Source: JBGTFE01 sp036403235 (lineage in GTDB: Bacteria > Acidobacteriota > Blastocatellia > Pyrinomonadales > Pyrinomonadaceae). From it: a DNA stretch of 64,000 bases. The translations under genes and the position numbers were made by a program. Positions within the stretch are counted from its first letter, which is position 1, and every line of letters begins with the position of its first letter. Positions 17,453 to 26,501 of this stretch are shown here, piece after piece. The notes beneath the pieces are model-generated. The model ran no database searches. It saw only the letters and a program-made list of their open reading frames with translations, and was not told the origin of the DNA. The stretch is from positions 115,568 to 179,567 of the forward strand of contig DASWRI010000033.1 of assembly GCA_036403235.1 (NCBI GenBank). Reading direction: 5' to 3'.

Positions 17453-17801
17453 CTGCTTTCTGCAAATTTTCCAGAAACGTTTCGACCTCGCTCATTTTTT
17501 CGAGCGGTAAATCCCTGACGATGTCGCTCAATTTTGCGGTGACGGCGGCTTTCCGAAGATTATTGAGCGCGTGTTTTTCGTGCAGAGCATCGTCTTTATC
17601 GTCGCGCCACTCAAACAAATCGTTCGGCGTGCAGTTAAGCGCCAGGCAAAGCTTTTCGAGCGATTTAATCTTAAAAACTACCGGGTAGAATTGAAGCATA
17701 TTGCTCGCCGTCGAAGAAGCAAATCCGTTTTTCGTTAAAAACATAAACGGTTTATCGATTCCGCGCAACGCAAAAACGCGCCGCATATTGAAAACTAACA
17801 T
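17436..17801 (-). CDS. XRE-family (Cro/C1-type, HTH_26-like) transcriptional regulator
   Basis: 121 residues from ATG 17801; GGAGG lies 5 bases upstream, so this start is favoured over an ATG 12 bases earlier that overlaps the Shine-Dalgarno site itself. The N-terminal ~60 residues follow the HTH_26 pattern: MRRVFALRGIDKPFMF, a recognition helix around ASSTASNMLQ, and the closing SLEKLCLALNCTPNDLFEW. The C-terminal half is charged and probably helical (LSDIVRDLPLEKMSEVETFL), a likely dimerisation segment. Its promoter region contains nine 21-bp repeats starting about 15 bases upstream of the start, an obvious candidate binding array, although no experiment links them. Confidence 0.78.
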   Translation of the reverse strand: MLVFNMRRVFALRGIDKPFMFLTKNGFASSTASNMLQFYPVVFKIKSLEKLCLALNCTPNDLFEWRDDKDDALHEKHALNNLRKAAVTAKLSDIVRDLPLEKMSEVETFLENLQKAESRPE

Positions 17802-17815
17802 AAGCACCTCCATGT

Positions 17816-18006
17816 TTTGGGAATAATATTACAAGTTCTCGAAGTTTTGTTATAAGTTGACGGAATAAACTTACAAACTTGCGAAATGAAACCACAAATT
17901 TTTGGAATATAGTTACAAGTATTGGGAATATAGTTACAAGTTTTTGGAATAATGTTACAAGTTTTGGAAACAAAGTTACAAGTTTTTGAAATAACACTAC
18001 AAGTTT
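17816..18006. repeat. Second 21-bp tandem array (9 copies) upstream of the XRE gene
   Basis: A TACAAG-like hexamer (variants TATAAG, TACAAA, CACAAA) occurs at 17830, 17851, 17872, 17893, 17914, 17935, 17956, 17977 and 17998, always 21 bases apart and with no indels. The typical unit is GTTACAAGTTTTTGGAATA plus two bases, so a T-tract recurs every two helical turns. The unit sequence is unrelated to that of the 12.4-kb array, but the length is identical. Minus-strand frames through it encode degenerate 7-residue repeats (LVTLFQK or TCNIIPK types), which I regard as by-products of the 21-base period. Confidence 0.92.
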
Positions 18007-18033
18007 CCGGATAAAAGAAGCAGAATTTGCACC

Positions 18034-18392
18034 AAAAGCGCGCAACCGGGAGCGCGGACATCTCGTCCGCAATGTCGCAAGCGACATAATTGATAAAGTC
18101 GCTGAAAGCGACCAACAATATAGCGCAGGGTTAAGCGAAACAAAGTTGAGCGCAACCCTGCGACGAAGTTGAGCGCAACCTGCGACGAAGTTGCGCGCAA
18201 CCCTGCGACCTGCGACCGTTGCAAGAGAATATTACCGACGCTGAAGGCGTCGAACACAGACGCGAATGTTGCTCGCCTTCAGCGAGCGGTTGAATTGTTG
18301 ATAATCAACGTCGGGTTGCGCCTGCGGCTTAACCCTACGCTATATTGTTTGTCGCCTTTGGCAACGGGTATTGTCGATTGCCAAAGGCGACG
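18034..18392. repeat. Composite nested-palindrome island
   Basis: A 23-bp inverted repeat with one mismatch (18114-18136 and 18327-18349; core ATATAGCGCAGGGTTAAG) encloses three direct repeats of about 22 bp (AAGTTGAGCGCAACCCTGCG type, 18143-18206) and small hairpins such as CGACGCTGAAGGCGTCG. A further 14-bp perfect hairpin (GTCGCCTTTGGCAA and complement, 18351-18391) follows. No reading frame is convincing. This looks like a non-autonomous repeat cluster in the spacer between the XRE gene and the first giant exported protein. Confidence 0.7.
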
Positions 18393-18565
18393 GGCGCGGC
18401 ATGTCTGTCGGGTGTATGGGCGTTTTAATGCGTAAAAATGCCCTTACTTTGTGCGGCCTGCTGTATTTTGAATATTTTCGAAAATAAATACGTCCGATAG
18501 GGCAAAAACCTGTTGCTTTTTAGTCTTAAATGAGTTATCAAATCATTTAATCTTTGGAGATTTTT

Positions 18566-21500
18566 ATGAAAAGATTTGTTTGCGCCGTTAGCCTCTGTGT
18601 TTTTCTCCTCATTGCCGGTTTGTTTGTTCTTTTGCCTTCGACCAAAGCGCAGAATAACGTGCTCGCAAATCTGCTCAGTCTGCCCGCGCCGCCGCCGCCG
18701 AATCCTCTGATTGAAAACGTCGTCAGGGACAAAAACTTTTTTTCAAAAAGCAATCCGCCGCGCGACGACGCGCCGGTTGACGATTTGATTACTTACTGGG
18801 AGGCGCAGAATCAATACGACCCGAAATACGCGTATTCGCCGACGCCTTCGGAAAAGGCGCTCGAAAAAATCTACGCCGAAATAGAAAAAAATCCCGGAGA
18901 GCTGGTCAATTATCTCAACGTGCTGAAGAAATCGCCGGATGCGGCCGATTTCGTCAAACGTCTGTATGACCGCGATTTGTCCGACCGGAAAATGGAAGAA
19001 GGATGGCGCGAATCGGTTAAGGAATGGCTGACTTACAACAGTCCTTATTTCAGCAGCGAGCTTCTCGAATCCGCCAGACAAGCGACCGACACGGACGAAT
19101 ACGTCACCAATCAGGGCGAAGTTCTCGCGCTCGCGCGGGTCGACTGGGACAAGGCGCGGCCGATTCTCGACCAGATGCTCAATAATCCGGGCATGCCCGT
19201 TTCGCAGACGCTGGCGCGCTGGGCCTATTACCAGCACGCTTTAGCGGAAGGCGATATCGGCGACACGGACAAATATCGAAAGCTTTTGCAGGAAACGGTC
19301 GAAGACAAATCGGGAAAACCCGGCAATCGCGATTTGGCGATGGATGCGCTCGTCGAATCGGGCGATTTTCCCGGTCGCGACGAATGGTATTTTTCGCTTC
19401 TCGAAGACGAAACGCTTTTTGATTTGCGCGTCAACGGTTCGGCTTACACGAGCTTGACGACGCTTCTCAATCATTCGCCGGCGGAAAAATATCTCGAAAA
19501 AATGCTCGACCTCATCAAGAGCGACAATCAGACGGTTCGCAACGTCGCGGCGCGAAATTTGGGCACGCTGCTCAACGAGCAGAATCCCGACGTTATCAGG
19601 GCGCTGCTGCCGTGGCTCGATAATCCGAAATGGGCGAAGGAGGTCAGCAACGAGCGGCAGCTGCTCGTTACCGCGCTGACGAGCGTGCAGATTCCCGAAA
19701 GCGTTCCGGGACTGATTTCGATGCTCAACGAATCGGAAAAACAAATGCCGCCGCTCAGAACCGAAAACGCCAATGTTTCGACAAATTCAAGCGTGGCCGT
19801 TCAGACCGAGATGGTCGACGTTTACCCGTTTCGAAGCGCGGCGATAAACGCGCTTTCGATGCAGCGAGATGTGCGCGCGGCGCCGGCTCTGCGCGCCCTT
19901 CTGCCGCAGGTCGACGAATACCAGCGCGCGAACGTCGTCAACGCGATTTTGCTGTCGAACGGCTTTTCCGTTCCCGAGCAGCTCGAAGCCATCGAGATAA
20001 CCGCCAGAAACGCGACGCAGTATCAACAGACGCAGTATTACAACACGAATGTGACGAACGTCAATACGATGAGAATGTCCAACTCGGTGCGGTCGCCGAT
20101 TGTCATCGAAAAAGACGAACCGACAATCGTCGTCGCCAACACGTATTCGGGAAACGTCGACCCGACGCGCACTTATGACCCGAACGACATAAAATTTATT
20201 CTGGGAAACCAGATTGTCAACAACCGCGAGCCGTCCCGCGATTTTGTGATGGCGCTGGTCGACCGCATCGTCGTTCTGGACAAGAAAGAACCGGCCGTCG
20301 CCAACGTTTTGCGCGGCTATATGATGACCTGGCGCGGCGCGGCGATTAATTCCCTGCTTTTAAGAGATTTGAAAAACGGCAAGGCCGACGCCGATTCGAT
20401 TGTCAGGCTTTTGAGCGTCAGAAAGGAATTAAAAGAAAAACAGCTCAGCGAAATTTACGAAACGCGCGGCGGAGCAAGCCAGACGGTTTTCGGCATCTCG
20501 GCCTGCCTGCTGGAGGACGCGGGCGAATACAACTCGATTCTTGCGGGCGACGACGCCGAAAGCAAAATCGCGCTGCTCGGCTGCGCCCGTCTGATACGCG
20601 CGCGGCTTCCCGTCCAGACGGTCGCGGCCAATCTGAAAAGCGCGAATAAACTGCTCGCGCTCGCCGCCGAGCTTTATCTCGAAACGGAAGACTCGCCCGA
20701 AGCGCGCCAAATCGTGCTCGCCGCGCATCCGAACGAAGCGAAAATTCTCGGCGCGCGAACCTCTTTCTCATCCGGCGCAGATATGGACGTGAGCAGCAGC
20801 TTTACGTCCGAGCTTTTTGCCAGCGTCAACGATTCGTTTAACGGCTTTACCAGTTATTACTTTGAAAACTTTTTCGAAGAAATCGACGCCACCGAAAAAG
20901 CGCTGCAGAAAGAAGTCAAAGAATCGGGAGACCTCCTCGGGATTTACGCCTACAACGACAATTTTATCCGGATTTACAAGGACAAGGCCGTTTACAGCTG
21001 GTCGGAAAACGCCGCGCGTTATCACGAGCGCGAGCTGACAAAAGATGAATTCGACAATTTCAAATATTACCTGACTTCGCAGCGCGTCGACGAGCTCCCG
21101 CCGTTTTTGTCGCTCTGCGACGAATGCAGCACGCGCGAGCTTCTGATGCTCGGCCGCGGCGGCGGTCGGCGCGTTTTTGTCAAAGCCGAACGAATGCCGC
21201 CGTTTTTCGCGCAGCTCGACGATACGTTCGAAGAACTGCGAAAACCGCCCGCAAAGCTGCACTACTGGCTGGAAAAAGCCGTCCCGGGATTGGAGATTTT
21301 GCTCGCCGACGACAAATTGCAGGCGCGCGCCGTCTGGAAAACGGGCGACGATTTCAGAGTTTTGATTGAAGACACCGAGCGCCGCACGCAAATCGACAAG
21401 GAACTCGACCTGCTCGACCAGGCCGAAGCTAACAAGGAAGACGTCGATTACGAACAGGCCGAACAAATGGCCCAGAAACGGCGCGAGCAGAGAAAATTTG

Positions 21501-22246
21501 AAAACTTTTTGTGGTTTAAGTTCGCGGGCGGCCGTCTCGGAGATTTGGTCGGTGAGCCGCCGCAGAACGATTATGTGCCGTCGCGCGACAGCTTTCCGGC
21601 GCAGGCCGAGAGCGGTCGCTGGAAAGCTCGTGCCGGCGATTTGGAGATACGCGCCGACGAGCAGGGCTTGTATAAACTGAGCCGCGGCGTATTTACAAAA
21701 ATCCGGAGCGGTTTTCACGATAAGCCGCTCGTCACCCCGAACGGGCGCTGGATTATTGCCACAAAATATGATGACGAAGGAACGGTCACGCCGCTTCGCA
21801 TCAATTTACAGACGAACCGGGAATTTAAGATTGTGCTCCCGGGTTATCCGATTATCGAAGCGGCGGCCTTTATTCCCTCGCTGAATAAAGTTCTGCTCTT
21901 CGCCGGAGATTATTACGAGGAAGAATCCGAGCGGCAGGGAAGCTATTTTCTGCTCGACCCCGAAACGGGCGCGGTTCAGCCCGCCAAAGGCGAGATTGCG
22001 CCGCTAGTTCAGCAGACGTTTCGCCCGCTTCAGGCGGCGACAAATCCCGATGAATTCTGGGCGGCAATTCCCGACGAAGAGGAAACCAAAACCAAGTTCG
22101 GCATTTATAACGCCAAAACTTTGAGCTTTAAGCCGCTGCTGGAAATTTCGCGGATAAAATTTGACAGTATGAATATGTGGGTCGATGCGGGCAAGGTTTA
22201 TTTTGTCTACGAAGGACATATGCTCAGCCTGCCGCTGCCGAAATGA
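18566..22246 (+). CDS. Giant exported protein, HEAT-like helical region plus beta-propeller-like C-terminus (paralogue A)
   Basis: 1,226 residues from ATG 18566 (GGAG 6 bases upstream; an in-frame TTG 12 bases earlier is less likely). Signal peptide about 1-28 (SLCVFLLIAGLFVLLPSTKAQ region). Then a Pro-rich start LPAPPPPNPL, a long helical part with repeated ~35-residue units (for example TVRNVAARNLGTLL, VPGLISML) that look like HEAT repeats, a CDEC pair (C851, C854) before LMLGRGGGRRVF, and a C-terminal beta-rich region (LVTPNGRWIIATKYD, VYFVYEGHMLSLPLPK) like propeller blades. No catalytic motif. It is followed by a clear paralogue. I do not recognise a named family. Confidence 0.85.
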   Translation: MKRFVCAVSLCVFLLIAGLFVLLPSTKAQNNVLANLLSLPAPPPPNPLIENVVRDKNFFSKSNPPRDDAPVDDLITYWEAQNQYDPKYAYSPTPSEKALEKIYAEIEKNPGELVNYLNVLKKSPDAADFVKRLYDRDLSDRKMEEGWRESVKEWLTYNSPYFSSELLESARQATDTDEYVTNQGEVLALARVDWDKARPILDQMLNNPGMPVSQTLARWAYYQHALAEGDIGDTDKYRKLLQETVEDKSGKPGNRDLAMDALVESGDFPGRDEWYFSLLEDETLFDLRVNGSAYTSLTTLLNHSPAEKYLEKMLDLIKSDNQTVRNVAARNLGTLLNEQNPDVIRALLPWLDNPKWAKEVSNERQLLVTALTSVQIPESVPGLISMLNESEKQMPPLRTENANVSTNSSVAVQTEMVDVYPFRSAAINALSMQRDVRAAPALRALLPQVDEYQRANVVNAILLSNGFSVPEQLEAIEITARNATQYQQTQYYNTNVTNVNTMRMSNSVRSPIVIEKDEPTIVVANTYSGNVDPTRTYDPNDIKFILGNQIVNNREPSRDFVMALVDRIVVLDKKEPAVANVLRGYMMTWRGAAINSLLLRDLKNGKADADSIVRLLSVRKELKEKQLSEIYETRGGASQTVFGISACLLEDAGEYNSILAGDDAESKIALLGCARLIRARLPVQTVAANLKSANKLLALAAELYLETEDSPEARQIVLAAHPNEAKILGARTSFSSGADMDVSSSFTSELFASVNDSFNGFTSYYFENFFEEIDATEKALQKEVKESGDLLGIYAYNDNFIRIYKDKAVYSWSENAARYHERELTKDEFDNFKYYLTSQRVDELPPFLSLCDECSTRELLMLGRGGGRRVFVKAERMPPFFAQLDDTFEELRKPPAKLHYWLEKAVPGLEILLADDKLQARAVWKTGDDFRVLIEDTERRTQIDKELDLLDQAEANKEDVDYEQAEQMAQKRREQRKFENFLWFKFAGGRLGDLVGEPPQNDYVPSRDSFPAQAESGRWKARAGDLEIRADEQGLYKLSRGVFTKIRSGFHDKPLVTPNGRWIIATKYDDEGTVTPLRINLQTNREFKIVLPGYPIIEAAAFIPSLNKVLLFAGDYYEEESERQGSYFLLDPETGAVQPAKGEIAPLVQQTFRPLQAATNPDEFWAAIPDEEETKTKFGIYNAKTLSFKPLLEISRIKFDSMNMWVDAGKVYFVYEGHMLSLPLPK

Positions 22247-22248
22247 TA

Positions 22249-22346
22249 AGGACGGAGAGATGAAGAATGAGGGATGAAGAAGAAATAGCTCAACTCGCTT
22301 TTCTTCTTATTCATCCCTCATCGCTTTGCCCTCATCTCTTCTCTCC
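22249..22346. repeat. Heptamer-based inverted repeat between the giant paralogues
   Basis: Units of GATGAAG/AATGAGG (about 22258-22285) face their complements CTTCTTATTCATCCCTCATC and CTCATCTCTTCTCTCC (about 22302-22346), giving a long imperfect hairpin that may end transcription of the first paralogue. The second has its own AAAGGAG site. Confidence 0.55.
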
Positions 22347-22421
22347 GGGGCAACTTTTTTCTTGCGTCGGCGCAACAAAGAAAGCATAATCGCATTTAAG
22401 TTTTAAAAGGAGTCTTTCTTA

Positions 22422-25400
22422 ATGCCAAAACTGCTGTTCTCTGTTCTGTTTTTGTGCCTGTTTTTATCTCTCGACGGGCAAGCGCAGAACGTTAATTCCT
22501 CAAATTTAATAAAACAGCTTCTCGATTTGCCCGCGCCCCCGCCGAAAAATCCTTCGGAAGAAAGCAAGCCGAAAAAAGCCGAGCGCGAAAAGGAATTTTT
22601 CGCCGACGAACGCGTTCCTTCGGACGAAGCGCCGATTGAAGATTTGATTGATTACTGGACAAATCAGAGTCGCACTTACAACCGCACCCAGTATCAAATA
22701 AATCCTTCGAAAAAAACGATTGAGCGCCTGCTCGAATTCTGCGAGGAAAATCCTTCCGAGATTATGAATTATCTCCTGCTGATTCCGCCCAATCCGGAAT
22801 TGGCCGAAAAAGTAAAAAAAATCTACGACATCGTCAAACAATCGGGCGACGAAAACAATTACGTGCGCACGCAGGTCAGGCAGTGGCTGAAATACAACAG
22901 TAAATATTATCTCGAGGATTTAATCGCCGAAGCGCGCGAAGTTCACGACCTCAACAACTACGTTTCGAACAGCCAGCAAAACGCTCTCCGGTCGCTGGCC
23001 AAAATCGATTGGGACAGCGCAAAAACGATTATCGACCGGCTGGAAAACAATCCGGCTGAGCCGTATTCGTCGATTCTGGCGAAATGGGTCGTTTACCAGC
23101 ACGCGATTGAAACGGGCGACACATCGACCGCCGAACGATATCGCGGCGAGCTGCAAAAAGTTGTCGAAAACAAATCGGCGACCGCCGGACAGCGCGATTT
23201 GGCGATGGATTCGCTTGTTTTGAGCGGCGATTGGGAAGGACGCGACCAGTGGTATGCGTCGTTGCTCGAAGACGAGACGCTGCTCGACGTTCAGGACAAG
23301 GGCTACACGGGCTTGACCACTCTCATTTTGATGTCGCCGCCCGGAAAATGGACCGAAACGATGATTAAGCTGACAAAAAGCTCTAACGTCTCGGCGCGTT
23401 CGGCCGCCGCGCGAAATCTGCTGAAAGTTCTGGGAAAGGGCGATAAAAACATTCTCGAAGCGCTGCTCCCGTGGCTAACCAATCCCGCCTGGGCAAAATC
23501 GTCGACGAAAGACGAGCGGTCGAACTTGATTGAAGCTTTTTCAGAGACGGATTTTCCCGAAGCCGTTCCGGGCTTGATTTGGGTCGTTCAAAACGAAAAG
23601 GGAGCAAATCGCGGCGCGGCCGCCGGAGCGCTCGCCAAATACAAAGACGCGCGCGCCAATGCGGCGCTCAGATTCGCCCTGCAGGACGAAAAAAGTTCAG
23701 ATTATGTCGATGATATTATCGAAGCTTTAATTGCCTGCGGCGGAATCGGCGACGACGAGCAGATGATGTCGCTCGAAGCCTTTGCGACGCTTTCGTCCAC
23801 GCCCGGAGGTTTGGAAAAAATAGAAAACTTTGAAGAAGATTCTTACGAAGACGTAGAAAAAAGCGAAACGCTGAAAAAATCTCTACCCATGCCGGTTACC
23901 ATCGGCAGCTACCTGAGCAGGCAGGATGAGCCGAGCGACGGTTTGGCGGCAAGAGCCATCGCCCGCGTGAAAGTTTTGCGAAAAACAAAACCGGCGGTGG
24001 CGAAAATCCTCGACGATATTATTCGAAAATGGACAGGCCGCGTGATTTATCTCGAAACGCTTCGCCAGATAAGTTCGGGCGAAGCCAACGTCGAAGGAAT
24101 TTTAACGCTTCTGGCAAACCGCGAGGACGCGCGCGAAAAAATTCTGAACGACGTCGTCGCGCTTAGAATTTCAAACGGCGCGGCGCGTGGATTTGGCGCC
24201 TGCATCGCCGAAGACGCAGGAGAATTTACGAACATTCTGCGTCAGGCCGACGCCGAAACGCAAACCGCGATGTTTTCGTGCGCGCGTCTGATACGCACGC
24301 GACTTTCCGTCGCCGATGTCGCCGAATTACTGAAAAGTCAGGACAAAACGCTTGCGCTCGCCGCCGAAAGATATTTAGAATCCGAAGACAGCGTCGAGGC
24401 GCGAACGCTCGTTCTGGCCCGTCATCCGAACGAAGCCTTTATTTTAGGCGCGCGTCAGGCCTTTATTCCCGCCGAGGTCAAAACCGCTTATGACGGCCCC
24501 GCGCTCGCCGCGCTGTTTTCGAGCGTCAGCGATAACGGTTATGCAAAGGTTGACCTTTCCGAGATAAAAAATTCGGAAGACAATCTTCGCGCCGAGATAA
24601 AGGAGAACGCCGAATTGATTGCCCTCTACGCGCTTTTATCCGATGAAAAGGTTGGACAGGAAGTTCTGCGCGTTTATAAAAACAAAATCGTCTTTACGTT
24701 TTATGAAGACGAAGCGCGTTTCTGGGAAAAGACTTTGACCGCGGCAGAATACGAGAGCTTTTATCAATTTCTGCTTGAAAACAACGTTGACCGGATGCAG
24801 GCCATCAACAGCACATACTGCGAAAGATGCGCGACGAGCGAGTTCGTCATGTTCGGTCGCAACGGAGGCCGCCGCGTGTTTATCCGTTCAAATGCACCCG
24901 ACCCGCCGGCTTTTACAAAAATCAGGGCATTTTTTATCGGCTTTCGCGCGGGCGACGCAAAACTGCGTTACCGTCTGGCCGATAAAATAAAAGGTCTCGA
25001 AGTTTTGCTCGCCGACGAAAAATTTAACGCGCTCGCGCTTTGGAAAAAAGACGCGGATTTTCGCGTTTTAATTGACGACCGGCAAAAAGCGGGAGAGCTT
25101 CAAAAGGAATTGGAAGAAATTGATAAAGCCGACAATGAAGCGGCGATTGCCGACGATTTCAATCCTGTGGCGCGGCAGGCACGACGGCAGACGCGCTCGA
25201 ATAAGATTAAGGAAAACTTAATTGCGCAATACGGCTGGCGCAGAATGGAAAACGGCAAGCTCGGCGGAACGGCCGCACAGCCTTCGGAAGCGGCGTATTT
25301 GCCGGAGGAGATTGCGAGTTATTCATATTACGGTTATGTTCCGCCGTCGCGTTCGTGGCTCGTGCGCGCGGGAGATTCCGAAATTCAAACCGGGGATTCC

Positions 25401-26066
25401 GAAAACGGCTTGTATAAAGTCAAAAGCGGGCAAAATCCGGTCAAAATTAAGGAAGGAAATTATTCGAATCCGGTCGTCTCGCCCGACGGAAAATGGGTTG
25501 TCGCAAGCGTCGACCAAAACTGGAGTCAGCCGGGCGGCGCGGCGCGCATAAATCTTGAAACCGGAGAGGAGTTTAAGATAAATGTTCCGCCGGCAATCAC
25601 GGTTTATCCGATTGCGTTTGTTTCGTCGCCGAATAAGGTTTTGCTTTTTCGCGGAAGCGGCAGGCTTTATCGCAACGGAAAGTTTAATACGTATATGGAT
25701 TCGAATTCGAGCAAAGACGAAATAAACCCCGTTGACGGCCCGAAAATTCCCGAGTTTTATCTGCTCGACGTCGCGACGGGCGCAATCGAGCTCGCCAAAG
25801 GCGAATTTCGCCCTTTGCAGGAGCAAACTTACCGGCGTTTGCAGCCGACCGGAAACGCGAACGAATTTTGGGCGGCCATCTACGACGAAAAAACAAAAGT
25901 GACTGCAATCGGCCGCTACAACGATAAAACTTTCAGCTTTCAGCCCGTCATCAAAGTTCCCGAAATAAATCTCGACAGTATGCAGATTTGGGTCGATGAA
26001 AAGGAAGCGAAAATTTACTTCGTTTATGAGGGGCATCTGCTCGCGCTGCCTTTGAAGCAATCCTAG
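22422..26066 (+). CDS. Giant exported protein, tandem paralogue B
   Basis: 1,214 residues, ATG 22422 with AAAAGGAG about 9 bases upstream. Signal peptide about 1-22. The layout matches the upstream gene module by module: LLDLPAPPPKNP start, DEAPIEDLIDYW, helical HEAT-like stretch with AKWVVYQHAIETGDT and RDLAMDSLVLSGDWEGRDQW (cognate phrases occur in paralogue A), a CERC pair (C800, C803) before FVMFGRNGGRRVF, and the beta-rich end IYFVYEGHLLALPLK. The two therefore arose by tandem duplication and have diverged strongly. The conserved C-x-x-C and GG-RRVF core suggests a fold-critical or metal site. Probably periplasmic or surface; function unknown. Confidence 0.85.
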   Translation: MPKLLFSVLFLCLFLSLDGQAQNVNSSNLIKQLLDLPAPPPKNPSEESKPKKAEREKEFFADERVPSDEAPIEDLIDYWTNQSRTYNRTQYQINPSKKTIERLLEFCEENPSEIMNYLLLIPPNPELAEKVKKIYDIVKQSGDENNYVRTQVRQWLKYNSKYYLEDLIAEAREVHDLNNYVSNSQQNALRSLAKIDWDSAKTIIDRLENNPAEPYSSILAKWVVYQHAIETGDTSTAERYRGELQKVVENKSATAGQRDLAMDSLVLSGDWEGRDQWYASLLEDETLLDVQDKGYTGLTTLILMSPPGKWTETMIKLTKSSNVSARSAAARNLLKVLGKGDKNILEALLPWLTNPAWAKSSTKDERSNLIEAFSETDFPEAVPGLIWVVQNEKGANRGAAAGALAKYKDARANAALRFALQDEKSSDYVDDIIEALIACGGIGDDEQMMSLEAFATLSSTPGGLEKIENFEEDSYEDVEKSETLKKSLPMPVTIGSYLSRQDEPSDGLAARAIARVKVLRKTKPAVAKILDDIIRKWTGRVIYLETLRQISSGEANVEGILTLLANREDAREKILNDVVALRISNGAARGFGACIAEDAGEFTNILRQADAETQTAMFSCARLIRTRLSVADVAELLKSQDKTLALAAERYLESEDSVEARTLVLARHPNEAFILGARQAFIPAEVKTAYDGPALAALFSSVSDNGYAKVDLSEIKNSEDNLRAEIKENAELIALYALLSDEKVGQEVLRVYKNKIVFTFYEDEARFWEKTLTAAEYESFYQFLLENNVDRMQAINSTYCERCATSEFVMFGRNGGRRVFIRSNAPDPPAFTKIRAFFIGFRAGDAKLRYRLADKIKGLEVLLADEKFNALALWKKDADFRVLIDDRQKAGELQKELEEIDKADNEAAIADDFNPVARQARRQTRSNKIKENLIAQYGWRRMENGKLGGTAAQPSEAAYLPEEIASYSYYGYVPPSRSWLVRAGDSEIQTGDSENGLYKVKSGQNPVKIKEGNYSNPVVSPDGKWVVASVDQNWSQPGGAARINLETGEEFKINVPPAITVYPIAFVSSPNKVLLFRGSGRLYRNGKFNTYMDSNSSKDEINPVDGPKIPEFYLLDVATGAIELAKGEFRPLQEQTYRRLQPTGNANEFWAAIYDEKTKVTAIGRYNDKTFSFQPVIKVPEINLDSMQIWVDEKEAKIYFVYEGHLLALPLKQS

Positions 26067-26092
26067 GCCATTTTGTCCCGCACGAAGTTGTT

Positions 26093-26388
26093 ATGAAACT
26101 CGTTTATGCCGATTTTATGAAAATGGACGTTAACGGGCGTCTCATTCTTACTTGTTTGGGAACATTTAAGGATTTAAAAAACATAACATCACACTTAAAG
26201 ATGGACTTGAATTAGTGTTTTATAACGAAGATGAAGACGTGGACGGAAAGCGCGACGACCTTGTCGTTGCGGGAATTATTGAAAATGATTCTAAAAACGA
26301 GCGATGGACGGCCATAATTAACTGGAATGAAATAAAGAACATTTCCAAACTTTCTATTCAAGAAAAACAAAAACTCGGAATTAAATAA
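26093..26388 (+). pseudogene. Small conserved-looking acidic protein gene split by a -1 frameshift
   Basis: Frame 2 from ATG 26093 reads MKLVYADFMKMDVNGRLILT and on to DLKN before losing sense and stopping at 26213-26215. Frame 1 takes over exactly at the A-run near 26176-26181 and reads KHNITLKDGLELVFYNEDED and on to QEKQKLGIK, stopping at 26386-26388. The join would give about 97 residues with a sensible acidic alpha/beta composition. The switch point is the heptamer A AAA AAC in frame, and one extra A (7 rather than 6) restores a single frame. So it is a one-base loss, a sequence error, or programmed -1 frameshifting. I recall similar small proteins of unknown function, which is weak support. 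No clear Shine-Dalgarno site is seen. Confidence 0.65.
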
Positions 26389-26419
26389 TTTCCGAGGGCA
26401 TCAGCCAATCCCGTCGAAC

Positions 26420-26448
26420 TTGCCATTATGCACGAAAAAGTGTTTAAT
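26420..26448 (+). promoter_or_regulatory. Sigma-70-type promoter for rpsU
   Basis: TTGCCA (26420-26425), 17-base spacer, TTTAAT (26443-26448): five of six matches in each box. Transcription would begin near 26455, giving a leader of about 47 bases that contains the full Shine-Dalgarno sequence. Confidence 0.55.
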
Positions 26449-26482
26449 TATTGTTTGCCCGACTAACGAGATTGCGGTCAAG

Positions 26483-26491
26483 AGGAGGTGA
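26483..26491 (+). promoter_or_regulatory. Full-length Shine-Dalgarno site of rpsU
   Basis: AGGAGGTGA is complementary to all nine bases of the canonical 16S rRNA 3' tail (UCACCUCCU), the longest match noted in this window. It fixes the rpsU start at ATG 26502, 10 bases on. Confidence 0.7.
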
Positions 26492-26501
26492 AACGAGAAA
26501 A

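Noticed and set aside
17752..18118. Two minus-strand frames of 107-111 codons with heptapeptide repeats (LVTLFQK / TCNIIPK types)
   Set aside because: They result from the nine 21-bp repeats and overlap the XRE gene start; the repeated peptides differ by frame only.
18470..18560. GGGCAAAAACC in the leader of the first giant exported gene, similar to a GEMM-I riboswitch core
   Set aside because: Only this short match is present; the second conserved stem and its receptor are absent.
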